Shown piece by piece: positions 1 through 5,751 of a stretch of 7,599 nt of DNA. The DNA lies in the NCBI GenBank assembly GCA_034189195.1, contig JAXHVI010000082.1, positions 1 to 7,599 of the forward strand. The letters are read 5' to 3'. Positions within the stretch are counted from its first letter, which is position 1; each line of letters opens with the position of its first letter. This DNA comes from Desulfosudis sp034189195 (lineage in GTDB: Bacteria; Desulfobacterota; Desulfobacteria; Desulfobacterales; Desulfosudaceae). Below the pieces are notes generated by a model. The model did not search any database and had not been told where the DNA came from. It was given only the letters and a program-made list of their open reading frames with translations. Position numbers and translations under genes: made by a program.

Positions 1-456
1 CAGGACTTCAAGCGCATCGGCCATGCCACCCGCGTGGCCCGCTACGCCGAGGAGATCGCCAAACAGGAGGCCCCTTCCGGCCTGGCCGTGATCCTCTGTT
101 CCGCCTATCTTCACGACATCGGTATTCACGAGGCCGAGCGCAAGCACAACAGCACCGCGGCCCGGTATCAGGAAGAAGAGGGGCCGGCCATCGCCCGGGC
201 CATTCTTGAAAAAACCAGCGCCCGCCCGGAACTGATCGACGAAGTGTGTGATATTGTCGGACACCATCACCACCCCCGGGAAAACGAAACCATCAATTTC
301 AAGGTGCTCTACGACGCCGACCTGATCACCAACCTTGAAGAGGCACAGAAGGAAAAGCCAAGCGATCCCCAGCGGCTGGAAAAAATCATCGAAAACGACC
401 TGTTTACCGACACCGGCAGGCAGGTTGCCAAAAGAGTGCTGTTGAAACAGCAATAA
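1..456 (+). CDS. HD-domain metal-dependent phosphohydrolase (5' end outside window)
   Basis: The reading frame is open from base 1, so the true start lies upstream; the GTG at 34 is inside the domain and is not a credible start. The visible 151 residues contain the HD-domain metal ligands in order: His8 (in RIGHATRVA), the His38-Asp39 doublet (AYLHDIGI), His88/His89 in a run of four histidines, and Asp106 (YDAD). Proteins of this superfamily hydrolyse phosphomonoesters or phosphodiesters, often of nucleotides, with a bound divalent metal. The substrate cannot be told here, and no second domain is visible in this fragment. The stop (454-456) is 12 bp before the ferredoxin start, so the two are probably co-transcribed and may share a redox or stress role (inference). 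The family call is firm and the function open. Confidence 0.88.
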   Translation, partial: QDFKRIGHATRVARYAEEIAKQEAPSGLAVILCSAYLHDIGIHEAERKHNSTAARYQEEEGPAIARAILEKTSARPELIDEVCDIVGHHHHPRENETINFKVLYDADLITNLEEAQKEKPSDPQRLEKIIENDLFTDTGRQVAKRVLLKQQ

Positions 457-468
457 AAGGAAAGCTCC

Positions 469-1221
469 ATGAAAGTGACAAGAAAAATCATAAAAATAGA
501 CGAAGAAAAATGCACCGGCTGCGGCCAGTGTGTGCTCGCCTGCGCCGAGGGCGCCATTGCCGTCATCAACGGCAAGGCAAAGGTGGTGTCGGACAATCTG
601 TGCGACGGCCTGGGCGCCTGCATCGGCGACTGCCCTGAGGACGCGCTTCACATTGTGGAACGGGAGGCCGATGAGTTTGACGAGGCGGCCGTGGAAAAAC
701 ACCTGGAAACACTTCAGGCAGAAGAAAAAAAGGCCCCGGCCACATTGGCCTGCGGGTGCCCCTCTTCCCATGTGCAGACCTTTATGGCGGCAACGCCCTG
801 CCAGACGGCCAACCAGCCCCGGGCCACGGCCCCGTCGCCGGCATCGGCCCTGGGCCACTGGCCGGTGCAGATCAGCCTGGTGCCCCCCACGGCCCCCTTT
901 TTAAAAGGCGCGGACCTGCTGGTGGCGGCCGACTGCGTGCCTGTAGCCTTTCCCCGGCTTCATACCGAATTTCTGCCGGGCCGGGCCATCATGATCGGGT
1001 GCCCCAAGTTTGACGACAAAAAAGCCTATGTGGACAAATTTGCCCAGGTGTTTGCCACGGCCGGCATCAAAAGCGTCACCTGCGTGATGATGGAGGTGCC
1101 CTGCTGCTCCGGCCTGCCCATGATTCTAAAAGAGGCCATGCAGACCGCCGGGGTCAAGGTCCCCATGGAGGTGATCACGGTGTCGGCCCGGGGCGAAATT
1201 CTGGAAAAAAGAAAGATGTAG
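469..1221 (+). CDS. 4Fe-4S ferredoxin-type protein with cysteine-rich C-terminal domain
   Basis: This 250-aa cytoplasmic protein has no signal peptide. It starts at an ATG seven bases after a clear AAGGA ribosome site (457-461). Residues 1-63 form a two-cluster ferredoxin domain. The first site is complete (Cys15, Cys18, Cys21, Cys25). The second has only three cysteines (Cys45, Cys51, Cys55-Pro), because the position expected to hold the second ligand is not Cys. A charged linker (about 64-90) leads to a C-terminal domain with further cysteines: Cys95, Cys97, Cys111, Cys156, Cys178, Cys205 and the pair Cys212-Cys213. These could bind another cofactor or a thiol partner. The likely role is electron transfer or redox sensing in an anaerobe, but the partner is unknown. 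It probably forms an operon with the HD gene upstream and converges on the sigma-54 activator. The Fe-S assignment is strong; the role of the C-terminal domain is not recognised. Confidence 0.9.
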   Translation: MKVTRKIIKIDEEKCTGCGQCVLACAEGAIAVINGKAKVVSDNLCDGLGACIGDCPEDALHIVEREADEFDEAAVEKHLETLQAEEKKAPATLACGCPSSHVQTFMAATPCQTANQPRATAPSPASALGHWPVQISLVPPTAPFLKGADLLVAADCVPVAFPRLHTEFLPGRAIMIGCPKFDDKKAYVDKFAQVFATAGIKSVTCVMMEVPCCSGLPMILKEAMQTAGVKVPMEVITVSARGEILEKRKM

Positions 1222-1229
1222 CCCACCGA

Positions 1230-1253
1230 ATCGGGATCGGAATCGAAATCCCT
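1230..1253. repeat. Degenerate 6-bp tandem repeat (ATCGGR-like)
   Basis: Four consecutive six-base units begin with ATC: ATCGGG, ATCGGA, ATCGAA and ATCCCT. The array starts eight bases after the ferredoxin stop codon. It is short and degenerate, so it could be chance, but it sits beside two other repeat structures in the same gap. Confidence 0.5.
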
Positions 1254-1268
1254 ACCAACTGAATAATC

Positions 1269-1290
1269 CGGAACCGGCCGGCCGGTTCCG
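1269..1290. terminator. Perfect 22-bp GC palindrome, possible bidirectional terminator
   Basis: Every base from 1269 to 1290 pairs with its mirror partner about a centre between 1279 and 1280 (arm CGGAACCGGCC). As RNA it would fold into a strong GC hairpin on either strand. It lies 47 bp past the ferredoxin stop and about 100 bp past the activator stop, so it could end both transcripts. Neither side has the T-run of a classical intrinsic terminator, so a Rho-assisted stop or RNA 3'-end stabiliser is equally possible. Confidence 0.45.
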
Positions 1291-1321
1291 TGCGCTTCGT
1301 GTGCTTCGTGACCTTCGTGTC
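1286..1321. repeat. 9-bp tandem repeat, four units (CTTCGTGNN)
   Basis: Four head-to-tail nonamers are visible: TTCCGTGCG, CTTCGTGTG, CTTCGTGAC and CTTCGTGTC. The first overlaps the right arm of the 22-bp palindrome. On the other strand the unit reads NNCACGAAG. No reading frame of a real gene explains the period, although nine bases would preserve a frame. Confidence 0.7.
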
Positions 1322-1358
1322 ATAAATGGCCTGTCTCACCAGACCGGCGGAGTGCCTG

Positions 1359-1376
1359 GACGCAAAGTCGCGAAGA
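1359..1376. repeat. Two 9-bp units in inverted orientation to the CTTCGTG array
   Basis: The units GACGCAAAG and TCGCGAAGA resemble the complement of the upstream nonamers (GACACGAAG). The 1313-1321 and 1359-1367 units form an imperfect inverted repeat with two differences, both compatible with G-U pairs in one of the transcripts. This suggests a small structured intergenic element covering 1286-1376. Confidence 0.4.
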
Positions 1377-1391
1377 AATAAAATATGCGGG

Positions 1392-3158
1392 TCAGATCTC
1401 TTCATCAGCCACAATACCGGGGTGGTCGTTGAGAAACCGGTAGAGGGTGGCCCGGCCCACGCCCAGCAGGCGGGCCGCCTTGGCCTTGTTGCCGCCGGCT
1501 TTTGCCAGGGCCGTTTCCACACCGCCCGTGTCCAGCTTGTTGCGCCGGCCCCGCTTCTGGGGAAGCGGCGTGCCGTCGCCCTGAATTTCCGGCGGCAGAT
1601 GGGCCGCCGTGATCTTGTTGCCGGACGCCTTGATCACCAGGAACTGAATGATGTTCTGAAGCTCCCGCACATTGCCGGGCCACGCGTATTCCACCAGCAG
1701 GCCCATGGCATCATCGGCGATGGTGATATCACCGGTGCGGGCGCCCATGGCCGCGTGCCTGACAAAATAGGTGGCCAGCAGGGGAATGTCGTTTTTCCGC
1801 ATGCGCAGCGGCGGCAGGTGAATGGGCACCACATTGAGCCGGTAGTAAAGGTCTTCGCGGAACGTCCCTTTTGCCACCTCTTTTTTCAGGTTCTTGTTGG
1901 TGGCGCTGATCACCCGCACATCCACCGAGGTCTGTTTTTCGCTGCCCACCTTTTCCAGGACCCCCTCCTGGAGAAACCGCAGCAGCTTGACCTGGATGGA
2001 CATGGGCAGTTCAGCCACCTCGTCTAAAAAGATGGTGCCGTTGTGAGCCAGCTCAAACCGGCCTTTCTTGTCACGCACGGCCCCTGAAAAAGAACCCCGC
2101 ACATGGCCGAACAGTTCGCTCTCCACCAACCCCTCGGGCAGGGCCCCGCAGTTGATGGGCACAAACGGTCCGTTGCGCCGGGTGCTTTCGCTGTGAATGG
2201 CCCGGGCCACCAGTTCTTTTCCGGTGCCGGTCTCACCGCTGATGTTCACCGGCACGTCATAGGCCGACAGGTCCCGAATCTGGTGGAAAAGGCCCCGCAT
2301 CTCCGGCGTTCGGCCGATGATGCCGGCAAATCCATCCTCACCCTTCTGGCCGCGGACCGCCTCCTTGAAGGCGGTCTGGTCGGCCAGGGCCGCCACCACC
2401 CCCTGAATGCGGCCGGCCGGGTCCCGCAGGGGCACCACGGTCACGTCCAGTTCTTTGCGCTGACCTTCTATGGCCGGCGCCACGGTGGAATAACTCTTTT
2501 TCTGGAATGTCGGGGGCTCGCACCCATCACAAAAAGAGCAGTTGTCACCGCACAGGCGGGGAACAAATACGTCGTGACAGTTTTTACCGATCACGTCCAC
2601 GGCGGAAAGGCCGGTGATCCTTTCAGCCCCTTTGCTGAAAAAAAAGATTTTCCGGTCCAGGTCGTGGGCCAGAACCCCCTCGTGAAGGTTGTCGATAAGC
2701 CGTTCGATATTGGCCTTGTATAGAGAAAAAGAGGCGTAATATCCACGGTTCAGCAGGTCGTGTACCATATCCTTTATAATCCGGGCCGCTTCGCGGAATG
2801 CCGCCCGTTGGCTCTCCAGATCCCCCACAGCTTCCGCCGGATCGGCCACGGTCCAGCACACCAGGGGGGGGAATCCGGCCAGCATGGGAAACTCCCGGCC
2901 CAGGGTCTGGCAGAGATCCACGGCAAGGTCGAAATGGCCCGCTCTCAACGCCGAAACCGCCTTGGGCCGATGGCCGGAAATGTCGATGCCATGTTCGGCC
3001 ATCACCTCCACGGCCATGGGGTGAACCTCCGGGCCGGGCGTGATGCCCGCACTGAAAACCGCAACATCGTCACCGGCCATTTGCCTGGCAAAGCCTTCGG
3101 CCATCTGGCTTCTGGCGGTGTTGTCCCTGCACAAAAAAAGAATCGCACCCTTATTCAT
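1392..3158 (-). CDS. Sigma-54 activator with N-terminal ArsC/LMW-phosphatase and PAS domains
   Basis: This 588-aa cytoplasmic transcription factor has four domains. Residues 1-140 are a low-molecular-weight phosphatase/arsenate reductase fold: the P-loop Cys10-x5-Arg16 is followed by SQMAEGF, and the acid Asp106-Pro107 is present. Residues 146-265 are a PAS domain with Cys194, Cys203, Cys207, Cys210 and Cys213. Residues 278-510 are a sigma-54 AAA+ ATPase with Walker A GETGTGKE (308-315), a GSFSGA loop (355-360, usual form GAFTGA), Walker B IFLDE (376-380), REDLYYRLNV and WPGNVRELQN. Residues 545-580 are a Fis-type HTH. It should bind an upstream activator site and remodel RNA polymerase-sigma54 in response to a signal. 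The two N-terminal domains suggest a phosphorylated ligand, arsenate or redox cue (inference). There is no response-regulator receiver domain. The ATG at 3158 fits the start of the phosphatase domain, but its ribosome site is weak (AGAG). It stands alone on its strand, divergent from recJ, and its target promoter is not visible in the window. Confidence 0.95.
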   Translation of the reverse strand: MNKGAILFLCRDNTARSQMAEGFARQMAGDDVAVFSAGITPGPEVHPMAVEVMAEHGIDISGHRPKAVSALRAGHFDLAVDLCQTLGREFPMLAGFPPLVCWTVADPAEAVGDLESQRAAFREAARIIKDMVHDLLNRGYYASFSLYKANIERLIDNLHEGVLAHDLDRKIFFFSKGAERITGLSAVDVIGKNCHDVFVPRLCGDNCSFCDGCEPPTFQKKSYSTVAPAIEGQRKELDVTVVPLRDPAGRIQGVVAALADQTAFKEAVRGQKGEDGFAGIIGRTPEMRGLFHQIRDLSAYDVPVNISGETGTGKELVARAIHSESTRRNGPFVPINCGALPEGLVESELFGHVRGSFSGAVRDKKGRFELAHNGTIFLDEVAELPMSIQVKLLRFLQEGVLEKVGSEKQTSVDVRVISATNKNLKKEVAKGTFREDLYYRLNVVPIHLPPLRMRKNDIPLLATYFVRHAAMGARTGDITIADDAMGLLVEYAWPGNVRELQNIIQFLVIKASGNKITAAHLPPEIQGDGTPLPQKRGRRNKLDTGGVETALAKAGGNKAKAARLLGVGRATLYRFLNDHPGIVADEEI

Positions 3159-3201
3159 TTGCTCTTTTTCGCCTTTTTCAATAGGGTTTTGCTTATCAAC
3201 C

Positions 3202-3230
3202 GTCTCATTTACATATAATATTTGTGAGAC
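3202..3230. promoter_or_regulatory. Candidate operator GTCTCA-N17-TGAGAC over the activator promoter
   Basis: A perfect 6-bp inverted repeat (3202-3207 and 3225-3230) has a 17-base spacer. One arm falls just inside the -35 box and the other just past the -10 box of the leftward promoter. Half-site centres are 23 bp apart, about two helix turns, which suits a dimer on one face of the DNA. Autorepression is one possibility (inference). Confidence 0.45.
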
Positions 3231-3238
3231 AATGTCAA
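3210..3238 (-). promoter_or_regulatory. Candidate sigma-70 promoter of the sigma-54 activator
   Basis: On the - strand, a perfect -35 box TTGACA (3238-3233) is followed after exactly 17 bp by TATGTA (3215-3210). The predicted transcript start is about 45-50 bp before the ATG at 3158. On the + strand a TATAAT lies at 3214-3219, but its best -35 is TTGCTT with a 19-bp spacer, so the leftward promoter is the better match. Confidence 0.6.
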
Positions 3239-3275
3239 AGTCAGCACCGGCAAAGCGCGGGGCCGGACAAAATGT

Positions 3276-3305
3276 TTGACTTGTTCAGCCCATGACTGTA
3301 CTTAT
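3276..3305 (+). promoter_or_regulatory. Weak candidate promoter of recJ
   Basis: TTGACT (3276-3281) is a 5-of-6 match to the -35 box. The -10 region is poor: TACTTA follows at 17 bp, with a TG at 3297-3298 just before it. The distance to the recJ ATG is about 60 bp. Confidence 0.35.
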
Positions 3306-3310
3306 GAACA
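3282..3310. promoter_or_regulatory. Candidate operator TGTTCA-N17-TGAACA over the recJ promoter
   Basis: A perfect 6-bp inverted repeat (3282-3287 and 3305-3310) has a 17-base spacer, the same geometry as the repeat over the divergent promoter. It also begins directly downstream of a TTGAC -35 box. The right arm contains the in-frame TGA that fixes the recJ start downstream. Confidence 0.4.
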
Positions 3311-3364
3311 GCCGGTGCCCGGCGTTGCACGGACGGCCCATCCACCCTGGATACAGCAGAATTC

Positions 3365-5086
3365 ATGACCCGGAATATAAACATCAGACAACCCGATCCC
3401 TCGGCCGTTGCAGCCATTGCAAAGGCCCTGCCCTGCTCGGACATCACCGCGTCCCTGCTGGTCAACCGGGGCATTCTCTCGGTAAAACAGGCCCGGCATT
3501 TCCTGTCCGCCACCGTGGCCGACCTGCCCTCTCCGTTTGCCATGAAGGGTATCGACACGGCCGTGGCGCGCATTCATGCGGCCCTGGTGAACCGTGAAAC
3601 CATCCTGGTGTTCGGTGATTATGATGCCGACGGCATCACGGCCACCGCTCTTCTGGTGACGTTCCTCTCACAGGCCGGGGCCATGGTCCGGCATCACCTG
3701 CCCCACCGGATTCTGGAGGGGTACGGTCTCAAGCCCCGGCACATCACCGAAGTGGCCGCCACGCACAAGGCCTCGCTGCTGATCACCGTGGATTGCGGCA
3801 TCACCAGCCATGCCGCGGCCCTGGCCTGCAGGGAGGCGGGCATCGACCTGATCATCACCGACCATCACCAGGCACCGGCCGAACCGCCCCCGGCCCTGGC
3901 CGTCATCGATCCGGCCCAGGCCGGCTGCCCGTCGAGCCTGGGTGACCTGGCCGGCGTGGGCGTGGCCTTCTACCTGCTGATCGCCCTGCGGGCCTTTCTG
4001 CGGGAAAAGGGGTTCTGGAAAACCCGGCCCGAGCCCAACCTCAAGGCCTGCTGCGACCTGGTGGCCATCGGCACCATTGCCGATATCGTTTCCCTGACCG
4101 GCGAAAACCGGATTCTGGCCAAAACCGGCCTGGAGCTTCTCCGCACCCCCTCCCGGCCGGGCATCGAAGCCCTGATTGCCGGTGCAAAAATCAAAAAACC
4201 GGCCCTTTCCGCCGAGGATGTGGCCTTTCGGCTGGCCCCCCGGCTTAACGCGCCGGGCCGGATCGACCATGCCGCAACGGCCCTGGAACTGCTGCTGGCC
4301 GAAACAAAGGAGGTCGCCGTAAAAATCGCGGGCCGGCTCAACCGGCTCAACACCAAGCGGCAGATGATTGAAGAAGAAATTTCCGATGAGATTCAGCAGA
4401 TTGTCAATGACCGCATCAACGTTATTAAAAAGCGGCGCTCCCTGGTACTGGCCCACCGCCAGTGGCACCAGGGCGTGATCGGCATCGCCGCGTCACGGGC
4501 CGCGCGGCGGTATAACCTGCCCGTGGCCCTGATCACCATTTGCGGAGACATGGGCGTCGGGTCGGCCCGGGGCATTCCCGGCCTTCACCTTTACGACGCC
4601 CTCAAGGGATGCGCCCGGCTGTTTGAGGACTTCGGGGGCCACGCCCAGGCTGCGGGTTTCCGCATTCGCATGGAGAACCTGGCCGCCTTTGAAACACAGT
4701 TTGAGTACATTGTGCGGCAGCAGACCACACCCGGCGATTTTGTTCCGGCCGTGGCGGTGGACTGCGAGCTTGCCATGGACCGCATCACGAACACTCTGGT
4801 CCGCGAGATTGAAACGCTTTCCCCCTTTGGCGCCGGCAACCCGGAGCCGCTGTTTTCAGCCCGCAATGTGCGGGCCGGCGACACCTTCATGATCAACGGC
4901 CGGCACCGGAAAATGACCCTGGCCCACCCCGGAGCAGACAAAGGTATTGCCGCCATCTGGTTCAACACCCCGGCATCACATCAGGAGTCCTCTTTTTTTA
5001 AACGGATTCTCTTCCGTCTGCGGCAAGACACCTGGAACGGTTCCGGGGCCCCGCAAATCATCATTGAAGACGCCTTTACCGAGTAG
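3365..5086 (+). CDS. recJ: Single-stranded-DNA-specific 5'-3' exonuclease RecJ
   Basis: This 573-aa protein is close to the usual RecJ length (577 in E. coli). RecJ degrades single-stranded DNA 5' to 3' in RecF-pathway recombination, base excision and mismatch repair. The DHH-family motifs are present: Asp85, Asp87 and Asp89 in FGDYDADGITA; Asp143 in VDCGI; Asp166-His167-His168 in TDHHQ; and Asp240 in GTIADIV. The DHHA1 part follows with WHQGVIGIAASR (367-378), the ARGIPGLHLYDAL region (401-413) and GGHAQAAGF (424-432). The C-terminal OB-like part contains FGAGNPEP. The ATG at 3365 is the first start after an in-frame TGA at 3305, which settles the N-terminus despite a weak ribosome site. It is first in the rightward gene block and divergent from the sigma-54 activator. 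Nothing is missing. Confidence 0.97.
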   Translation: MTRNINIRQPDPSAVAAIAKALPCSDITASLLVNRGILSVKQARHFLSATVADLPSPFAMKGIDTAVARIHAALVNRETILVFGDYDADGITATALLVTFLSQAGAMVRHHLPHRILEGYGLKPRHITEVAATHKASLLITVDCGITSHAAALACREAGIDLIITDHHQAPAEPPPALAVIDPAQAGCPSSLGDLAGVGVAFYLLIALRAFLREKGFWKTRPEPNLKACCDLVAIGTIADIVSLTGENRILAKTGLELLRTPSRPGIEALIAGAKIKKPALSAEDVAFRLAPRLNAPGRIDHAATALELLLAETKEVAVKIAGRLNRLNTKRQMIEEEISDEIQQIVNDRINVIKKRRSLVLAHRQWHQGVIGIAASRAARRYNLPVALITICGDMGVGSARGIPGLHLYDALKGCARLFEDFGGHAQAAGFRIRMENLAAFETQFEYIVRQQTTPGDFVPAVAVDCELAMDRITNTLVREIETLSPFGAGNPEPLFSARNVRAGDTFMINGRHRKMTLAHPGADKGIAAIWFNTPASHQESSFFKRILFRLRQDTWNGSGAPQIIIEDAFTE

Positions 5087-5120
5087 CCGGAACACATCAG
5101 CAGACCGCCTTCCCTCTGAC

Positions 5121-5180
5121 CCGGATATTACAGGTGAAAATTCCGGACAACCCGGCAAATCCCTCCGGGCCGTAATTTTC
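5121..5180 (+). terminator. Imperfect hairpin region after recJ, possible weak terminator
   Basis: An outer inverted pair GAAAATT (5136-5142) and AATTTTC (5174-5180) encloses an inner GC pair CCCGG (5151-5155) and CCGGG (5165-5169). The right outer arm supplies a short U-run after the GC stem. The stems are short and interrupted, so this may only attenuate read-through from recJ into the next gene. The rest of the gap (5087-5259) shows nothing else apart from the promoter candidate at 5183-5211. Confidence 0.3.
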
Positions 5181-5182
5181 CC

Positions 5183-5211
5183 TTGCATTCATGGGCCGCA
5201 CCCATTATTGT
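5183..5211 (+). promoter_or_regulatory. Weak candidate promoter for the 139-aa gene
   Basis: TTGCAT (5183-5188) and TATTGT (5206-5211) are separated by 17 bp and match the sigma-70 consensus at 3 and 4 positions of 6. It lies about 50 bp before the chosen ATG. Confidence 0.25.
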
Positions 5212-5259
5212 TACCTCATTTTCATCCATGACGCTTTGATAAAAAAGAGGTATTTGCAT

Positions 5260-5679
5260 ATGGGAAAAGTCTTCCACAAGGGCAGCAGGGAGTCGCAACT
5301 GCTCTCCCGGATAGAGTCCTCAAAGGAGTATGAACGCAGAAACGCCATCTCCAGGGTCAGAGACATATCAGAGACCCTGGCCAACGCCATCACCTCCAAG
5401 CTCATTGAGACCGGGTACGTGGAGACCCACAACCAGAACGGCCTGGAGGAGATGATTCACAAGTGCCTGGAAGACCTGACCCGGGCCGATGATTTTGACG
5501 TGGACTACAGCGTGGCCCCTTTCCGGGGAATCACCACCACACCCAACATCGTGAGCCTTTATGTAACGGCCTTTGTGATCGAAAAGGTGATCAACCACAA
5601 GGATACCGTGGATGTCTACGGTTCCGACGAGGAGATATACGTCTGCATCAACCGGCAGGTCACCAAGTATCTTTCATAA
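5260..5679 (+). CDS. Conserved-looking protein of unknown function (139 aa)
   Basis: I do not recognise this protein. The frame is open further upstream to an ATG at 5191, but the ATG at 5260 has a good ribosome site (AAGAGG, 5245-5250, nine bases ahead) and gives a cleaner, charged N-terminus (MGKVFHKGSRESQLL), so I prefer it. The first half (about 10-75) is predicted mostly helical, rich in Arg, Glu, Ser and Leu, and includes an RDISETLANAITSKLIETG helix. The second half has beta-like segments (TPNIVSLYVTAFVIEKVI; EEIYVCINRQVTKYL). Cys69 and Cys129 are the only cysteines. There is no signal peptide, membrane segment or metal motif, so it is likely a soluble cytoplasmic protein. It sits 173 bp after recJ and 72 bp before the RNase Z-like gene in the same direction. 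Being intact and having a good ribosome site argues that it is real. Confidence 0.8.
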   Translation: MGKVFHKGSRESQLLSRIESSKEYERRNAISRVRDISETLANAITSKLIETGYVETHNQNGLEEMIHKCLEDLTRADDFDVDYSVAPFRGITTTPNIVSLYVTAFVIEKVINHKDTVDVYGSDEEIYVCINRQVTKYLS

Positions 5680-5688
5680 ATCCGGTCA

Positions 5689-5732
5689 GTTCATGAATCG
5701 GCCCGGCAGGGTCCTGCCAAAGCGGTTCATGA
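5689..5732 (+). repeat. GTTCATGA direct repeat flanking a small GC hairpin
   Basis: Two copies of GTTCATGA (5689-5696 and 5725-5732) lie 36 bp apart in the gap between the 139-aa gene and the RNase Z-like gene. Between them GGCAG (5705-5709) and CTGCC (5714-5718) form a small stem with a four-base loop. No T-run follows, so this is not a classical terminator. It could be a protein site or chance. Confidence 0.35.
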
Positions 5733-5751
5733 TCTGCCCACTCAAGAGACG

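Larger units (their letters stand above)
1222..1391. other. Convergent intergenic region made of short repeats
   Basis: This 170-bp gap lies between the 3' ends of the ferredoxin gene (+) and the sigma-54 activator (-). I see no coding signal in it. It holds a degenerate hexamer array (1230-1253), a perfect 22-bp palindrome (1269-1290), a 9-bp tandem array (1286-1321) and, further right, a partly inverted copy of the 9-mer (1359-1376). Because both flanking genes end here, it must supply transcription termination for both sides, but no clear T-tract follows the palindrome in either direction. Confidence 0.7.
3159..3364. promoter_or_regulatory. Divergent control region between the sigma-54 activator and recJ
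   Basis: The region between the two divergent starts is AT-richer near 3180-3235 than the genes around it. It contains one good -35/-10 pair pointing to the activator, one weaker pair pointing to recJ, and an inverted repeat over each. An 8-bp inverted pair GCACCGGC (3244-3251) and GCCGGTGC (3311-3318) brackets the recJ promoter. I see no gene here. Confidence 0.6.

Noticed and set aside
34..36. GTG as start of the HD-domain gene
   Set aside because: The frame is open to the window edge and the first metal-binding His lies before this GTG, so it is internal.
1326..2027. Long open frame on the + strand opposite the sigma-54 activator
   Set aside because: It lies wholly antisense to strongly matching AAA+ and HTH coding sequence. 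GC-rich codon bias opens such frames, and its product has no recognisable motif.
3214..3219. Perfect TATAAT on the + strand as a recJ promoter
   Set aside because: The nearest -35 candidate is poor (TTGCTT) with a 19-bp spacer, and the same bases are better explained by the leftward TTGACA-N17-TATGTA promoter. It remains possible but weaker.
3668..4468. 266-codon open frame on the - strand inside recJ
   Set aside because: It is antisense to conserved RecJ motifs. The Gly/Gln/Arg-rich product looks like a shadow translation.
5191..5259. Upstream in-frame ATG for the 139-aa gene
   Set aside because: It has no ribosome site, the added residues look non-coding, and the ATG at 5260 has a good AAGAGG.
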